A stretch of DNA of 64,000 bases from assembly GCA_024516155.1 (NCBI GenBank), contig JAJJXM010000004.1:1-64000 (forward strand), written 5' to 3'. How positions within the stretch are numbered: the first letter of the stretch is position 1; each line of letters starts with the position of its first letter. The DNA comes from Pyronema omphalodes. Taxonomy: Eukaryota; Ascomycota; Pezizomycetes; Pezizales; Pyronemataceae. Shown in pieces: positions 10,547-20,490 of the stretch. Under the pieces are notes generated by a model. The model did no database searches. It had not been told where the DNA came from and saw only the letters and a program-made list of their open reading frames with translations. The translations under genes were made by a program, and so were the position numbers.

Positions 10547-12984
10547 CCTCCACAATGCAAAAACGGAACAAAAGAAAGAAAAAGTAACTCCTCCGGGCCA
10601 CCGTCGCCTCGCCTCCCCTCTCTCCCCGCTCTCCGTCCGCGTCCTCAACCCCTCTGCTCTCCCCCGCTCACCCCCCTCCGCTGCTCCCTCCCGTCCGCGC
10701 CTCCTCTCCTTCTCTACCTCCGCGCATCATCACCCCTCACTCGTCACCGTCTCCGTTCTCCTTTCCCGCACGCCATTTCATCTTCGCCTCCCCGCCCATC
10801 TCACGTTCCCCTTGACCTCCTCCAAAGAAACAAAACAAAACAGGAAAAGTAACCCCTCCTCGTCCCGCCGTTGCTCCTCCTGCTCCCTTTGCCTCGCTCC
10901 TCCTCCCCTGTGTCTCCTCTCTCTCGCATTCTCTTCCTCCCATCCTCGTTCCTCTCCTTCCGACAGCGTCCCCGCTTCCACTCGACCCCCATTCCCCCTA
11001 CTCGTCGTCTATATATATATATATTATTATTTTTTTTTTTACTTTTTTTTTTTGTTTTTTTTTTTTTTTTTTTTTTCAGTAGTTATCGTGGGTTTCCGCG
11101 TGCTCGTCCGTTAGGTCCAGCAGCGTCCCCCAGCCAGTCGTCAGTGTATGAGGGGTGTCCTCTTCTGCGGGGTGAGTACTCAACTTCGCGTGTGCCCATT
11201 CGGCAGTCGCCACCTTGGTGTCCGAGATCATGGTGGACAGAGCTTTCGTGCCGGCAGTCGTATACAAGATCGTGGGGAGAGTCAGTTGGCGGCGTCGGGG
11301 GATGTGCAGTGTGTGGCGTAGTTCAGTCCGCTGTTTGTTAAAGTTTGGGCATGAGAGGATTAGGTGCTTGGGGGTTTGTGGGGGGTGCAGTGGGCAATGA
11401 CAGGAGCGGGAGGGGTATTTGGCGGTGGGCGGGTGTGCTAGGCAGTCCAGAAAATAGCCATGGCCCGTGCGGAGTCCCAGTATGGCCGGCGATATCTTTC
11501 GCGGGACGGTAGTGTATGCGCTGTCGAGTCTTTTGCGGTGGGGGGCGTCGTACGTCTTGGGTTTTGGTGATGAAGAGTACCAGTCCACCCAGTCGGTAAC
11601 ATACTGCTCTCGTACCTGACGTCTAATCCAGGAGAGGGAAATTGGGGGTGGCGCGGTGGGGTTAATGGAGGTAGCTGTTTTTGCCAGGAGGTCGGCGGTG
11701 TCGTTCCCGGGGATGTCTGTGTGGCCGGGGACCCAATGTTGAGTTGCGGATGATCCGGAGCGGTGAAGGGCGGATGCCGTGGTGAGAATCGAGAGGGCGA
11801 GTTCCTGGCCGGGACCGTAGGAGGAGAGGGAGGCGCGAAGGATGGCTGCTTGATTGTCGGTAAATATGTGTATTTTGCGGCGGGTGTGTCTGTTGAGGGT
11901 GATGGTTTTTTGGCAGGTCGTGAGGCAGTCGTGTATCGCTCTAAGCTCAGCGTCAAATACTTCGGTTGTATCGCCGATTGGGATAAGTCCTTCCACTCGG
12001 CGAGGTAGGCCGTCGGTGATGCAATATCCCGCTCCGGTTCTTCCGCTGAGTTGCGAACCGTCAGTGTATGCGATAATGTTGCGGGGTTCTGCGCGGAGGG
12101 TCTGGAGCAGTGTGGTGTGTGCTGTAGCTGCCTCTGGCTTCGGGAGGGGGTGATGTTGATTTTGAGGCAGGGGCGTTGCCATGGGGCGGGATTGGGTTGC
12201 GATGTGTTTTCAATGTTGTCGTCAGGTAGCACCCACTTGCTGACGGAGCGGAGCATAGTGACGAGACGAGAGGGGGCCTTGCCTGGTGACTGCCATTGAT
12301 AGTCATATTCGTATGGGCTGCAGATGGAGGAGTGGAAGTGATCGGGGATGGGGAAGGAGGAGGGGCAGCGTTTGACGACGGGGTGATTGGGGGGAAGAGA
12401 AAGGAGACGAAGGACGTATTTGCGAGTGCGGTGGTGTAGGCGGACTGAAACCGGGGCGATAGCTGCTTCGTTGTGTAGAGCTATGATTGGTGTCGAGGTG
12501 AAGGCGTTTAGAATTCGGCGGAGGGCAGAGTTTTGTTGTGTTTGTATTAAGTTGCCGAGGCTTTTTCGCCCCGTCCACCAGATCTCAGAACCAAAGTCGG
12601 ACCTAGATACCACACACGCTATGTAAAGTGTTCTCTTCGCAGACGGGGACAAACCTGTTTCGTGACGTACAAGGCTGCGGAGGGCGTGGAGGGACCTAGC
12701 AGCGGCCGCCAGTCTTGTTTTTACATGATATGAGAAGGAGAGTTTTCTGTCAAAATATATTCCAATCCACCGAACCACGTCCTTCCGTCCTCCTTTCGTC
12801 CCTGGGATAATGATGGTTCCGTTTGGCAAGCGTACGTTTATGGCGTCGGTGAGTGTGTCAGTGCGGGAGCGGTGAAAGTGCAGCAGCTCCGATTTCGAAT
12901 CATCAAATGCTACGGCATTTGCTTGGGCCCAGTCGAAGGTGGTGCGAGCCGCGGCTTCCAATTCGCCAGCATTCTCTTCCCTGG
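10547..12984 (-). mobile_element. LINE-D2, truncated at both ends, tail-to-tail with D1
   Basis: On the minus strand this is ORF2 from the RT/RNase H connection to the stop, plus a 3' UTR cut off at about its AATAAA signal, so the terminal hairpin and tail are missing. The cut end (CCTCCACAATGC, 10547) abuts the (AAAT)n tail of D1. The 5' end stops at CCCTGGT (12984), where the (CAAA)n tail of LINE-C2 begins. Confidence 0.8.
11076..12984 (-). pseudogene. LINE-D2 ORF2 remnant (post-RT, RNase H, C-terminal domain)
   Basis: Minus-strand reading begins at REENAGELEAAARTTFDW just after the RT YxDD box. It passes through a thumb-like connection and then RNase H (AYTDGSQLSGRTGAGYC, DTTEVFDAELRAIHDC, FTDNQAAILR, HWVPGHTDIPGNDTADLLAK) to a CHCPLHPPQTPKHLILSCP motif and the stop at 11076. 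One frameshift near 12150, in a G-run, separates the first and second halves. Each half is otherwise open, suggesting a recent insertion or a sequencing error in the homopolymer. It lacks the endonuclease and RT palm. Confidence 0.85.
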
Positions 12985-14975
12985 TTTGTTTGTTTGTTTG
13001 TTTATTCATTACTCGTATGCAACCTTATTGGTTATGACGAGGGTACAGGTTTATAGTACATGGAAAGTCAAAAGCAAAAACAAAACAAAGTCCCGTCTCT
13101 ACCTCCGCTGATCCTCCCTTAGGCTGTGATTTTGTGGTCCTGTCCCCACTATTACTTCGTTGGTCCTGTTGTCCAACCGCGTCTGCTGTTCCAGTGCCCT
13201 GTTCGCACAGAGGCCACCGCGCAGGGTGTCCCCTCTATCCTCCACCCTTCCCCTCCCACTTTTAACCATTTTTCCGCCTTTATTTCCTCCACAAAGCAAA
13301 AACGTAACCAAAGCAAAGTTAAACAGCCGCCGGGCCACCTGCGCCCCCACTCTCCTCTCCTCTCTCAACTCCTCCGCTGGTGTCTCCTGGCTCTTTGCCC
13401 TTTGAGACACCCGGGCCAGCCCTGCCCCTCTTCTCCTCCCCTCTCTCCCCTTCTCCCGCCTTCTTCCTCAGCCTTCTCGCTGCCCCGCCTCGCCTCTCTC
13501 CCCTTCTTGTCGGTGGTGTTGTAAGTCCAAGATTGCCATTCCCAAGCACAATCTGGACGTTGATGCCTCCGCTCTTGACGACTTCTGCCCAAGTCTTCTT
13601 TGCGGAGGGGGTTGTCTGTCTGGGTTGGTGGGTATTCTTTCCCCCTCCACCATTCTTCGTTGTAGGGGTCTGTTTGGGTGTCGCTGCCGTAGATCTCGTC
13701 TCCTTCGCTTTCATCTTGTTCTTCTGTGTAGCCTTTGCCTCCACAGTCCTCCATCCGTTGGTCTCAGCAGGGGCAGTGCTTGGGGCGTCGGGTGGAGGTG
13801 TGTCCTGAGCAGATGAACTGTCAGGGTGAGGTTCCAGTGTCGCTTCGGTCGACGTGATTGCGAGGAGAGGTAGGGGGGACGTAAGCTTGAGAGCATCAAG
13901 CTTGTCCTGGGCGGCGGTAGTTGCATATTTCGAGTGCATCAGGCTTCGCACCGGTGATGCAGCTCTCGGTTTGTGGTTGACCGGTGCTCTGGTCGTTGGT
14001 GAGGTGGGTTCGGTGTTCTGGTCGCTTCCCCTTCGCTTTCTCTTGCGAGGAGGGTTGGAGACAGCGTCCAGGACATCCTGAATGTCATGTTGGACGACAG
14101 ACAGTTGCATAGTCATCTCTTCCATCGCTCAGGAAGAGGCCGTAAGGTTCGGTGAGAGGGGCGCCGAGATGACTTGTTGCTGTTCGTCGATTTTCTTCGT
14201 CAGGGCGTCCACAGCAGCCTTGAGAGCTGCTGTTTCTGCCTGTGTAGAGTCGTATGCTGCGCGCAGCTTCGTGTTTTCGCCGGTCAGAATGTCGAAGTTC
14301 GTCATCATGACGTCGAATGTGTGGCGCATCTCATCGCTGTTGTTGCGTATGGTGTCATCGAGGGTATTGAAGCGTCGCTGTGTATCCCGGTGGATCTGTT
14401 GTATCCCCAGGAAGCTTGCTCTTGTGAAAAGCGGTTCATGTTCACAGAACAGGGCGCTCAAGCTGCTATCGTTGTCGTCTTTTTCGATAGCGTCTCGCAT
14501 AGCAATAACCAGATCGCGGCGAAATTCTCTGAATCGGTTGTGCTCAGGTGTCGCTTGCTGCTGGTGTGTTGAAGCCGAAGGAACTGGTGATCCTGCCAAG
14601 ACCACGCTCTGGAAGGGCTTTTCAGCGACATTTCCATCAACTTCATCAACTTTTCCATCTCTTTCATCAAATGTAGGACTAGATCCATCATGAGGAAGGT
14701 CGGCTAGAACATTGTACGCGTTTTCGGACCGTTTCGATCGTCTGGCGTTGTTCTGTCGTTGTTTTGGCGACATTTCGTGAGGTGGGGTAAGCCAAAACTC
14801 GTGAAAACTCTGATTTTGCGACAAAAGTCAACAAAAACAACGTAGAATTCCCTGACAATTCAGAGAATAACGTAACAGAGTGCTGCGAATCCGAATCCGA
14901 TGAGAAAACCGGGGGTTTCGGTGCTCGTTGTTGAGAATGCAGGGGGGGGTCGCCGTTGCCGTGTGGTGTGCTGAG
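12985..14975 (-). mobile_element. LINE-C2, full-length ORF1-only element with one nonsense codon
   Basis: Minus-strand order: the conserved 5' leader (CACACCACACGGCAACGG at about 14975), the 5' UTR, an ORF1-like gene, a 3' end with GGAAATAAAGG, a terminal hairpin with an altered loop (AACC-AATAA-GGTT, 13021-13033) and a (CAAA)n tail. Length is about 2.0 kb, like LINE-C1. No RT or endonuclease is present. At its 5' end it carries a further LINE-C fragment (14976-15183) and then meets LINE-B1 head-to-head. Confidence 0.85.
13319..14773 (-). pseudogene. LINE-C2 ORF1-like coiled-coil protein gene, one premature stop
   Basis: The start is the ATG at 14773 (MSPKQRQNNARRSKRSEN), shared with LINE-C1. 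The protein has a variable N-terminal cassette (NRFREFRRDLVIAMRDAIEK), a heptad-like region (IQQIHRDTQRRFNTLDDTIR through TKLRAAYDSTQ and ALTKKIDEQQQ) that is probably coiled coil, then a basic KRKRRGS stretch, a linker and TWAEVVKSGGINVQ. One TGA at about 14126-14128 replaces the TCA serine of LINE-C1, so the copy is broken by a single base change. An RNA-binding ORF1p role is inferred from position and composition. Confidence 0.8.
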
Positions 14976-15183
14976 CTTTCTCTGTTGTCCTGGTTCACAC
15001 CTAACAACGTGAGGGCACTAATGCGTGAGTGGTTCACTGCCAGTGATCGGTCCAGGCGCGCTTCATTACATGCTCCATATTTTTCAATGATGAACTGGAT
15101 CATTTCGCGGCGCCACATATGCAGCGATCGGGTAGTTGTTGCTTGTTGCGGGTCTGTTGAAGCCGAAGGGACTGGTGATCCTA
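14976..15183 (-). pseudogene. LINE-C ORF1 fragment fused to the LINE-C2 5' end
   Basis: Minus-strand codons SPVPSAS through RSLHMWRREMIQFIIEKYG to LLGVNQDNRE match the N-terminal cassette of LINE-C4 (35514 start). They then run directly into the LINE-C2 leader. The piece contains the empty Gypsy-1 target site GTGAG at 15009-15013. The same junction recurs at 36548-36723 and 46991-47163, where an LTR sits at that site. Confidence 0.8.
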
Positions 15184-15585
15184 AACACACCACACAGCAA
15201 CCGCTGAGCCCCCCCTGCATTTTCGACAACAACCTCAAATTTCCCGGCTCTGCCGACGGAAATGGCTTTATCGTGCTCAGTTTACCCCAGTCCCGATTTC
15301 CAGGCCCGAATTCCCGTTTACTGTTGAGTTTCAGCGGAAAAACGCGATTCTGGGACCTCCGGACCGGTCAACGGGCCTTTCCAGCAACGCCGCCTCACCA
15401 CCCGCCCTCCGATCATCATACAAACCTCATTGTCAGTTTCGGCATACCGAATTCCCCCCCTCCCCGACTTCCCCTTTCGCCAGCAGCACTGGTTGTGGTG
15501 GACCCCAAAATGTCCCCCCTATCGGACCCCCTCTCCTCGCGAAAATTTTCTGTCGCTGAAACAGAGCCTCTCACGTCACCCGTAG

Positions 15586-15618
15586 CCATCGCTCACGCAG
15601 ATCCCGATTGAGCGATGG
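15586..15618 (+). promoter_or_regulatory. ORF1 start-codon hairpin of LINE-B1
   Basis: The 10-bp stem CCATCGCTCA / TGAGCGATGG with a 13-nt loop encloses the ATG at 15615. Relative to LINE-A one pair has changed on both sides (T-A to C-G) and the loop sequence differs. Identical stems occur at 37126-37158 and 47568-47600. Confidence 0.75.
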
Positions 15619-15731
15619 ACGCTAACTCGTCCCTCCCGCCGACCCCCTCGCTTATGCAGGTACCAGTTGACACCTGCAGCCCTGCCACCCAAGTTCCGAC
15701 AACCCCAACCCACCAAATCATAGCCATCGAT
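15615..15731 (+). pseudogene. LINE-B1 ORF1, exon-like first piece
   Basis: Codons MDANSSLPPTPSLMQVPVDT and onward, up to the insertion of LINE-C1. The remainder of the gene lies at 17730-18321 and 25240-26144. The start is identical to that of LINE-B2 and B3. Confidence 0.8.
15719..15731. repeat. Target-site duplication of LINE-C1 (left copy)
   Basis: CATAGCCATCGAT is repeated exactly at 17717-17729 right after the LINE-C1 tail. The uninterrupted sequence is seen in LINE-B2 and B3. The 13-bp length is typical of APE-type LINE insertion. Confidence 0.9.
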
Positions 15732-17716
15732 ATCCTCCACACAACACATCACACGGCAACGGCGACCCCCCCCCTGCATTCTCAACAACGAGCACCGAAA
15801 CCCCCGGTTTTCTCATCGGATTCGGATTCGCAGCACTCTGTTACGTTATTCTCTGAATTTTCAGGGAATTCTACGTTGTTTTTGTTGACTTTTGTCGCAA
15901 AATCAGAGTTTTCACGAGTTTTGGCTTACCCCACCTCACGAAATGTCGCCAAAACAACGACAGAACAACGCCCAACGATCGAAACGGTCCGAAAACGCGT
16001 ACAATGTTCTAGCCGACCTTCCTCATGATGGATCTACTCCTACTTTTGATGGAAGAGATGGAAAAGTTGATGAAGTTGATGGAAACTTCGCTGGAAAACC
16101 CTTCCAGAGCGTGGTCTTGGCACGATCACCAGTTCCTTCGGCTTCAACATCGCAGCAACAGGCGACAACTGAACACAGCCGGTTTAGTAACTACCGTCGC
16201 TTAATGGTATCTGCAATTAATAAGGCAGTCGCAGTTGACGACAACTATGCCACCCTAGATCAACTGTTTATAGACAACTACGCCGAATTCACTGGAGCCA
16301 GCTTCCTGGGGATACAACAGATCCACCAGGACACACAGCGCCGCTTCAATACCCTCGATGACACCATACGCAACAACAGCGATGCGATGCGCCTCAGATT
16401 CGACGTCATGATGACGAAATTCAACATTCTGACCGACGACAACACGAAGCTGCGCGCAGCCTACGACTCTACACAGGCAGTCAAGGCTGCTGTGGACGCC
16501 CTGACGAGGAAAATCGACGAACAGCAACAAGTCATCTCGGCGCCCCCCTCACCGAACCTCACGGCCTCTTCCTCAGCGATGGAAGAGATGACTATGCAAC
16601 TGTCCGTCGTCCAACATGACATTCAGGATGTCCTGGACGCTGTTCGCAACCCTCCTGGCAAGAGAAAGCGAAGGGGAAGCGACCAGAACACCGAACCCAC
16701 CTCACCGACAAACAGAAGACCGGTGAACCACAACCCGAGAGCGGCATCACCGGTGCGAAGCCTGATGCACTCAAAACATGCGACTACCGCCGCCCAGGAC
16801 AAGCTTGATGCCCTCAAGCCTATGTCCCCCCTACCTCTCCTCGCGATCACGTCGACCGAAGCGACACCGGAACCTCACCCTGACAGTCCATCTGCTCAGG
16901 ACACACCTCTACCCGACGCCCCAAGCACTGCCCCTGCTGAGAGCGACGGATGGAAGACTGTGGAGGCAAAGGCTAAACAGAGGAAGAAGCCGAAAGCGAA
17001 GGGGACGACACCTACGGCAGCGACACCCAGCAAGACCCCTACAACAAAGAATGGTGGCCGGGGAAAGAATACCCACCAACCCAGAACGACAACCTCCTCT
17101 GCAAAGAAGACTTGGGCAGAAGTCGTCAAGAGCGGAGGCATCAACGTCCAGATTGTGCTTGGGAATGGCAATCTTGGACTGACAACACCACCGACAAGAA
17201 GGGGAGAGAGGCGAGGGGGAGCAGCGAGAAGGATGAGGAAGAAGGAAGGAGAAGGGGAGAGAGGGGAGGAGAAGAGGGGCAGGGCGGGCCCGGGTGTCCC
17301 AAAGGGCAAAGAGTCAGGAGACACCAGCGGAGGAGGTGAGAGAGGAGAGGAGAGTGGGGGCACGGGTGGCCCGGCGGATGTTTAACTTTGCTTGAGTTTC
17401 GTTTTTGCTTTGTGGAGGAAATAAAGGAGGAAAAATGGTTAAAAATGGGAGGGGAAGGGAGGAGGAAAGGGAGGAGCCCGGCGAGGCGGCCTCTGTGCAA
17501 GCAGGGCACTTGGAACATCAGACGCGCTTGGACAAGAAACCCCCGTAGTAACAGTGGGGACAGACCCCACAACCACAACGATCAAGAGGAGGAGACTGGT
17601 AGAGGTGGAGACTGGGTTTTTGCTTTTACATTTCTTTCTTCTTCTCTTTTGTATTTATCTGTCCCTTGTCATAACCTTTGGGTTGCAAACAAGTAATGAG
17701 AGAACAAACAAACAAA
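15732..17716 (+). mobile_element. LINE-C1, complete ORF1-only non-autonomous LINE
   Basis: This 1,985-bp element is flanked by 13-bp target-site duplications, so both ends are certain. It has the common 5' leader, a 5' UTR, one open gene without RT or endonuclease, and a 3' end. The last about 300 bp nearly match the LINE-A 3' UTR, including GGAAATAAAGG, the hairpin AACC-TTTG-GGTT (17673-17684) and a (CAAA)n tail. The shared 3' end suggests it is mobilised by LINE-A enzymes, as HAL1-type or SINE elements use a partner LINE. Four other LINE-C copies or fragments lie in the window. Confidence 0.9.
15943..17385 (+). CDS. LINE-C1 ORF1-like coiled-coil basic protein (480 aa), intact
   Basis: The ATG at 15943 (MSPKQRQNNAQRSKR) was chosen because it aligns with the ATGs of LINE-C2 and C4; the frame is open a further 17 codons upstream without ATG. 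Order: a basic start, an acidic segment, a variable cassette (SRFSNYRRLMVSAINKAVAV), a likely coiled coil (about residues 110-190), the basic KRKRRGS, a second basic segment rich in K/T, TWAEVVKSGGINVQIVLGNG, and an Arg/Gly/Glu-rich tail. The tail seems to be translated 3' UTR-like polypurine sequence, as if ORF1 had been joined to a 3' UTR by deletion of ORF2. It has no CCHC knuckle, unlike ORF1 of A, B and D. Function as an RNA-packaging ORF1p is inferred. Confidence 0.8.
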   Translation: MSPKQRQNNAQRSKRSENAYNVLADLPHDGSTPTFDGRDGKVDEVDGNFAGKPFQSVVLARSPVPSASTSQQQATTEHSRFSNYRRLMVSAINKAVAVDDNYATLDQLFIDNYAEFTGASFLGIQQIHQDTQRRFNTLDDTIRNNSDAMRLRFDVMMTKFNILTDDNTKLRAAYDSTQAVKAAVDALTRKIDEQQQVISAPPSPNLTASSSAMEEMTMQLSVVQHDIQDVLDAVRNPPGKRKRRGSDQNTEPTSPTNRRPVNHNPRAASPVRSLMHSKHATTAAQDKLDALKPMSPLPLLAITSTEATPEPHPDSPSAQDTPLPDAPSTAPAESDGWKTVEAKAKQRKKPKAKGTTPTAATPSKTPTTKNGGRGKNTHQPRTTTSSAKKTWAEVVKSGGINVQIVLGNGNLGLTTPPTRRGERRGGAARRMRKKEGEGERGEEKRGRAGPGVPKGKESGDTSGGGERGEESGGTGGPADV

Positions 17717-17729
17717 CATAGCCATCGAT

Positions 17730-18321
17730 CCCACCTCTGCCATGTCCACCGACCCCCTCGCCCGCGCAGACGCCCCTCACGCAGGCACATCCTCCATCAT
17801 CGCCCCCTCCCGCAGAAAGCCCACCTCCTCTTCTACCCGCAACACCGGCCGCCTCAGCAGAATCTGCATATCCGAAATCAACCTCCTCCGACGCACTGCC
17901 GGGGAAATGAGACGTGCCATCATCGCACACCTCGATAACATCCCCGCCATGCGCAACCCCGACAACACTCCTGCCCTGCCAGACCCCATCGACATCGACT
18001 CCGACACCGACCTTGACAACGAAGAGGAATACGAATCAACACTCCAGCCAAGAGGCGAATTCCTCACCACCATTGCCACCATGATCTCGAGAACCACCAA
18101 CGACGCCCTCCACCCTATAGTACAATCCATCGATACCATCAACAGACGACTCGACAAAATCACCAAACCCAGCCAACTTCCATCGCAACAGCCCCAGCAA
18201 CAGCCCCACCCCGGACCGACAACCAATGCCACCCCACCCCCCGACGATCTCCAGCATTGGAAGAAGCGATGCCGAATGCTGGAAGCCACCCTCCGACACC
18301 ATAATATCCCCCTACCGACCT
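17730..18321 (+). pseudogene. LINE-B1 ORF1, second piece
   Basis: It resumes LINE-B ORF1 (PTSAMSTDPLARADAPHAGT) and runs to PTDL..., where LINE-A2 interrupts it. The region is Pro/Arg/Ser-rich with an acidic DIDSDTDLDNEEEYE patch and a short helical ISRTTNDALHPIVQSIDTIN stretch that is also present in LINE-A ORF1. It matches LINE-B2 and B3 closely. Confidence 0.8.
18308..18321. repeat. Target-site duplication of LINE-A2 (left copy)
   Basis: CCCCCTACCGACCT recurs at 25226-25239 immediately after the LINE-A2 tail. LINE-B2 and B3 have the uninterrupted site with one base difference. Confidence 0.88.
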
Positions 18322-18751
18322 ACCGCAAGTGACCCCACAATCGAAGAGACACAGCGACCGCTGACCCCCCCCCTGCATTTGCGACAACAACAACAATTTC
18401 CCCGATTTTCGAATCGGCAACCGATTTCTTACCTCGGAATTACCCCGAATCTCGATTTTCGGAACCCAGCTACCGTTTACCGTTGAGATTCAGCGGAAAA
18501 ACGCGATTCTGGGACCTCCGGGCCGGATTCCGGGCACTTTCATCAACGCCGCTCCACCACCCGCCCCCCAATCATCAAACCGACCTTATTTTCGGTTTCG
18601 GCATACCGAAATCCCCCCCCCCCCCCCAAATCCCCCCCCCCACCAGCAGCACTGGTTGTGGTGATCCCCCAAATTTCCCCCCCTCCGGACCCCTTTCCTC
18701 GCGAGAAATTTTCGTGCTCGCTTAGCAAGAGCCTCCTCACGTGACTCTTCG

Positions 18752-18784
18752 CCATCGCTTACCTCACCACCGGTTAAGCGATGG
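18752..18784 (+). promoter_or_regulatory. ORF1 start-codon hairpin of LINE-A2
   Basis: The arms CCATCGCTTA (18752-18761) and TAAGCGATGG (18775-18784) are intact while the 13-nt loop differs from LINE-A1 at several positions. The ATG is at 18781. Confidence 0.75.
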
Positions 18785-20490
18785 ACGCTAACGCACCCAT
18801 CCCCGCCACGCCCTCGCGTATGCAGGTACCCGAGAATATTTTTAGCCCCGACGAGCTTTCCCAAATCAACGCCCCGCACGCTGGCTCCTCCTCCATCGCG
18901 ACCTCTAAGAAATCAACGACCGTCTCCGGAAAAGTCACCAAACCCCCCGCCAAAAAATCCGCCTCTAGACGTGACCTCGACCTCCTCCGCAAAAATGTCA
19001 CCCGACCGAAAACAAACACCCACGTGAACCTCGATGGGACCCCCGTCGAAACAATGCTGACCGCCATGGACACTGACAGCTGCCCCGACACCGACTCCGA
19101 ATCCGACTCTGACCTGAACCTCAACGACAGCCAGCACGCAATAACTGCTTCCGACGTCAACCCCAACCCCCAGCCTCAGCCCGACAACGACCTCCTCTCA
19201 GCCATCGCCACCATGATTTCGAAAAACACCAACGACGCGCTCCGACCTATTGTCCATTCCATCGCCACCATCAACAAAAGACTCGACAAAATCACAAAAC
19301 CCAACCCGCCCCCTCCGACACAGCCCCAACGTCAACCCCACCCCGAACAAACGACCACCGCCAACTCACCCCCCGACGACCTCCAATACTGAAAAGAACG
19401 ATGCCGACTCCTGGAAAACGCCCTTCGCCACCACAACATCGCCATACCGAACTCCACCACTACTCGCCGCCACAACCCCCCCACGACCACTCACCAGCCG
19501 TGGACCTCCGGCACAACCGTCGCTGACCTCTCCTTCCCCGCCCACGCCCCCAAAAGCAACCCCCCCGCAAAACCGCACCCCCGACGCCAACGCACCCGCC
19601 CCCAGGAAATCCTCCTGCCCTGCCCCAACCCTGCGGAAATCGACGTCAATACCAAAGCCCAACTGGGAAGGGCGATCAACGCTGCACTCACCCAGACGCA
19701 GGCGCCGCCTCACATGGCTGTCGCCACGATCAGACAAGCCTCATCAGGAAACCTCATCGTGACCATGACAGACGGCACCACTGAATCCGAGCTGACCAAG
19801 AACCTAGGGACCATACACACAGCGACGCAACAGGTCAACACCTCCATCGCCGCACCCCGCCTGAACGAGCGGTGGTATAAGCTCGCAGTTCATGGAATCC
19901 CCACGAGCCAATACCCCGACTCCCCCGACGGAATGCGCCTCCTCCAAGAGGAGATCGAACGCAGCAACGGACATGTCACCCTGGCGCAGCCCCCGCGATA
20001 TATGACGACCGCGGAGAAACGTGTGGGCAAGGAAGCGTCCAGTGTGGTTATTGCGGTACGTACCGCCGAAGAGCTCGCACTCCTGAAGCGCAAACGAGTC
20101 ATGGTACTCTTCGAGCCCCGAAGAGTCACCGAGTACCACTCTGCCCGACGGACCGACCAGTGTCGGCGCTGCTTGCTCTTTGGCCACCACTACACCAACT
20201 GCACTGGACCGCAAGGCCCCACCTGCGGCATCTGCGGCCAGAACCACCCCACAGACGACCACGCCTGCAACGACTGCCCCCAAAGCAAAGGTAAGAGTTG
20301 TGAACACACTAGATACCATTGCAAAAACTGCGCGGACGCCAACCTCCCCGACCTCGACCACCCAGGCTTCAGCAAGCAATGCCCCGTACGCATCCGCATA
20401 TTCAAAGAAGCCTGGACAGCGTCACAAAACCCCGACGCCGCCCCACCCAACCCAGCCGACAGAGACACTGAGATGAACGCCCATGTCTAG
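18781..20490 (+). pseudogene. LINE-A2 ORF1 (CCHC protein), one nonsense codon
   Basis: This copy shows that LINE-A ORF1 is one reading frame of about 570 codons. Apart from TGA at 19390-19392 (TGG in LINE-A1) the frame appears to run from 18781 to the stop at 20490. The C-terminal part from about 19714 has IDVNTKAQLG before it and the CRRCLLFGHHYTNC knuckle, followed by CGICGQNHPTDDH and CNDCP pairs. The N-terminal half is Pro-rich. The last 8 nt overlap ORF2. It binds element RNA by family analogy. Confidence 0.8.

Larger units (their letters stand above)
15184..15731 (+). mobile_element. LINE-B1, part 1 (5' leader and ORF1 start)
   Basis: It begins with the common leader (AACACACCACACAGCAACCG) and a GC-rich 5' UTR. 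The start-codon hairpin follows (CCATCGCTCA at 15586-15595 with TGAGCGATGG at 15609-15618), then the first 39 ORF1 codons. It is interrupted at 15731 by LINE-C1 and resumes at 17730. Confidence 0.85.

Noticed and set aside
15943..17385. LINE-C gene as a captured host gene
   Set aside because: TWAEVVKSG and the coiled-coil/basic layout resemble LINE ORF1 proteins, there are no introns or host domains, and several LINE-C copies have the same gene.
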